Below, one piece after another: positions 61,555 to 64,000 of a stretch of 64,000 bases of DNA. Each line of letters begins with the position of its first letter. The stretch's first letter is position 1. The position numbers and the translations under genes are program-made. Source of the DNA: Phanerochaete sordida. Its lineage: Eukaryota; Basidiomycota; Agaricomycetes; Polyporales; Phanerochaetaceae. Under the pieces are notes generated by a model that worked only from the letters and a program-made list of their open reading frames with translations, made no database searches and was not told the DNA's origin. Location of the stretch: the NCBI GenBank assembly GCA_019973155.2, contig BPQB01000005.1:868001-932000 (forward strand). The letters run 5' to 3'.

Positions 61555-62531
61555 ATGCTCTGGATCGTCGCACCCGTCCTCGCCTTCGCAGCCTTTCTCC
61601 TCTTGCTCCTTGCCTCGCTTTCGGTGCCCATCACCCACAGCATCTACCTCATCCGCCTCACCGGACACACCGCCATCCCCTACCTCGACGCCTCCGCGAC
61701 CAGCGCCGTGCGCTTTGGAGTCTGGGGCTACTGCATTACAGCCTTTGATCTCTCGTGAGCGCATCTTTCCGTAGTTCATCCGCCGTCACCCTCTGACGCA
61801 TTCAATTCCAATATGCGTACGTGTATCGCGCACTGAATCTGTCTGCTGCTGCCCCATCCCGGCATGTGGTGACCCTGCAGTCTCGGCAACGTACACGATG
61901 ATACTCCCGGCTTCTGTTCCCCACCCAGACTCGGCTACAAATTTGACAGCACCGTGCAGGCAGCGCTGAATGCCAACGGAGTCAATGTGAAAGCCATGAA
62001 CAGGTCTCTAACTGCGCTGCTGGTTCTGCACCCCATTAGTGCGTCGCGGGCAGGGTTTGGTCTTATCCAGACGCTCACAGGTCATCCCCCGCAGCATGTG
62101 GCTTTGCTTTCCTAACCTTGTTGCTCTCGCTGTCCGTGGTGCGCCGGCACGGCGCCATCTCACGCGGCGCGTCCTTCCTCACGTTCACCGTGGGGCTCTT
62201 CGCGTCGCTTCTCACGGGCTTCCTGTTCACCCTCGACGTCGTGTTCGTCGCGATCTCCATGCACGACGTCAAGAAGAACACGAACGGGCAGGTCACAGGC
62301 GCGTTCGGGGCTGTCGTGCGTCGCTCCCCGCGCTCCGGCACATGACGCAGCTGACCGCGAAGCTTGCGCACAGACGTGGATGGTGCTCGCCGCGGCCCTG
62401 CTGCTCAAGGGCGCGCTCGTCAGCACGTGCGTCACGCTCGCGCGCACGAAGCGCAAGCCGCGGTGCGTCCCCGCGCGCCGGACGCGCCTCTGCCCGTTGC
62501 TCACGGACGCCACAGCGGCGTGCGCTACTAG
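61555..62531 (+). CDS. SUR7/PalI-family four-span membrane protein
   Basis: Plasma-membrane protein of the claudin-like SUR7/Rim9/PalI group, linked to eisosomes or ambient-pH sensing. The first span is MLWIVAPVLAFAAFLLLLLA, then an extracellular segment with FGVWGYCITAF, which matches the family W-G/L-x-x-C pattern, across an intron LGNVHDDTPGFCSPPRLGYK. Then come ITCGFAFLTLLLSLSVV, SFLTFTVGLFASLLTGFLFT with LDVVFVAISMHDVKKNTNGQ, and TWMVLAAALLLKGALVSTCV. The last splice adds GVRY and TAG at 62529-62531. About four introns. Which branch (Sur7 or PalI) cannot be settled. Confidence 0.82.
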
Positions 62532-63342
62532 CGGCCCGCGCACGCCTGCCCGCTGGCGTGTGACGACAGCGGCGCCGTTTGCCACGGATCGGCACGCGGC
62601 GCCTCGCTGCCAGCGGGCCACATGCACCGCACGTCTGCGCGGTTCTGACACCTTCTTACATCATATGTGCTCGGGCGTGGCTCATGCGCTCGTGCTCCCT
62701 TCTCTTTCTGTGCGCGTGGGCGCGTCCCTTCTATCCCGCGATGCGGCGTGTATCATATGTACTCTACCGGAATGTATCTTGCGAAGACCTAGAACTTTGG
62801 ACCCCAATAAAATCCTCAGCGAGCTCGAGCCTCGGCCGCGCTTGGCGGCGACGCAGTGCACTCGTGCGCTCTCGCGGAAGAAGCTGCACTGCAGCAGCCA
62901 CATGTGTTGAACCATAATGAACTGGCGGAACCTTCACGACCGGAGAGCGCACGCCTGCTTCGGCGACGGGTAATCATGCGCGGAGACGGAAGAGGCGCAC
63001 CCGCTCTCGGAGGTGGCAACGGGCGCCCGCAGCCTAGGGACTGACCCGCGTCCCAGCCCGGCGAGCGACTCGCGCACCGGGGTGTCCCATCGCGGACGCT
63101 GCGGAGGGCGCGCCGCCGGGGCGCCGTGCGCCTGCGGTGCCAGACACACCGAGCTTAATGAAAACACAAACGCCGTGCACAGCGTCCGTCTCCCGCACGC
63201 GCCGCCGCGCTGTGCAGGCGGCACGCGAGCGCCACACGGCGCCGGACGCCGCCCCAGGGCCCCCAGGCGCGCCGGCGCACACACTCGGCACAGACACACA
63301 CGATACGAGAGATGAAACCACGATGTCTATTGCGGCGACGGA
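62532..63342. other. Convergent 3' intergenic region SUR7-like/NOP2
   Basis: GC-rich with chance frames on both strands. Otherwise 3' UTR sequence of both genes. Confidence 0.45.
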
Positions 63343-64000
63343 TCACGCTGCTGCCGGGACAGCTTTTGGGCGCGCAGACACGCGCAGGCCCTTGGCCTTC
63401 ATGCTCTTCCGCTTCATGCCCTCCTTCGCCTCTGCAGACTGCGGTCAGCACCGGTCGCGCCACAGACGAGACGGCTCGGAACGCACCCTCGATGATCGCC
63501 TTGTCAGCCTCGTCGTCGAACGCGAACGCGGGCGCGGTGTCGCCGTCCTCGGCGCCGCCCGCCTGCTGCGCGCCCGCGGGCTTCTTCGTGCGCTTCTCGA
63601 CCTTGAACTTGGCGACGAAGAAGCCGTCCATGTTGTGCACGTGCGGGTAGAAGCGGCGCGTCATGCTCACGCGCGGGTCGAACGTCTTCCCGCGGAAGCT
63701 CTTGAAGCCGGGCACGCCGAACTCGAGCCCGGTCTCGACGAGCTTCACGTTCGGCCGCTTGCGCAGCGCGTAGTCCACGACCGCCTCGTTCTCGTCGACC
63801 GTCACCGAGCACGTCGAGTACACGAGGTACCCGCCCGTCTTGCTGTCCGGCTGCACGCTGTCGATCGCGCACAGGATGAGCTGCTTCTGCAGGTGCGAGA
63901 GCAGCGTGAAGTCGCGCTCGGACTGTGGGGCGCGGATGAGCGTCAGACGATCCAAAGGACAGAAATGCAACGTACCTTGTTGGTCTTCACGCTAGCGTCC
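63343..64000 (-). CDS. NOP2: 25S rRNA (cytosine-C5)-methyltransferase Nop2, C-terminal part
   Basis: Nucleolar enzyme for 60S biogenesis. Only the 3' end lies in the window. It reads DASVKTNK, an intron at about 63955-63975, SERDFTLLSHLQKQLILCAI, the motif GGYLVYSTCSVTVDENEAVV with the conserved TC catalytic region, DYALRKRPNVKLVETGLEFG, then RFYPHVHNMDGFFVAKFKVE. A Lys/Ala-rich tail crosses an intron to KGLRVSARPKAVPAAA and TGA (63343-63345). The N-terminal region, the SAM motif I and the first catalytic Cys lie beyond the right edge. Confidence 0.92.

Overview
This 64 kb window is nuclear DNA of a filamentous basidiomycete, most likely an Agaricomycete and perhaps a polypore. The evidence is GC-rich coding sequence, genes cut by many GT-AG introns of about 50-60 bp with CTNAC branch points, tight gene packing on both strands, intron-containing tRNA genes, and families such as a fungal Zn2Cys6 regulator, PMP3, SUR7/PalI, RlpA-like secreted proteins and BTB proteins. 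I recognise about 28 protein-coding genes and two tRNA genes. There is no operon structure, prophage or secondary-metabolite cluster.

Layout. 1-17.4 kb: SPT8 (3' end cut off), SRP54, PAB1, a SCAMP, a secreted RlpA-like protein, a COQ11-like protein, ADK2, the N-terminal methyltransferase NTM1/TAE1 and the fork-protection protein CSM3. 17.4-20.8 kb: a gene-poor island with an 11-unit array built on the 3' half of a tRNA-Asn, copies of a short dispersed repeat, and the tRNA-Asn gene. 20.8-39.7 kb: VMA8, RPL26, FRG1, a J-domain/ankyrin protein, an orphan gene, a CCCH/Arg-Glu protein, SPB4, a Zn2Cys6 factor and a LUC7 protein. 39.7-42.3 kb: a second gene-poor island with a tRNA-Ile gene, an inverted relic of its 3' half and two more copies of the short repeat. 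42.3-64 kb: an orphan ABC ATPase, TOM40, an inducible-type HSP70, a DUF4436-like membrane protein, PMP3, eIF2B-epsilon, a BTB protein, an Ala/Glu/Pro-rich protein, a SUR7/PalI protein and the 3' end of NOP2.

Most genes are housekeeping and serve translation and ribosome biogenesis (PAB1, RPL26, eIF2B-epsilon, SPB4, NOP2), RNA processing (LUC7), protein targeting and folding (SRP54, TOM40, HSP70, J protein), chromatin and replication (SPT8, CSM3) and organelle function (VMA8, ADK2, COQ11). Several pairs are divergent with intergenic spaces of 110-320 bp, so they probably share promoters; two of these carry TTAGGG-like (telo-box) motifs.

The most unusual content is the tRNA-linked material. 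An array of 11 conserved T-arm/B-box cores is organised as a duplicated five-unit higher-order repeat. A roughly 100-127 bp element occurs in three clear copies, each with the same end pointing at the 3' end of a tRNA or tRNA relic. I suggest two readings to test: a TFIIIC-binding boundary, and a mobile element that inserts downstream of tRNA genes. Exon boundaries were inferred by eye from splice signals and protein conservation and are approximate unless stated.
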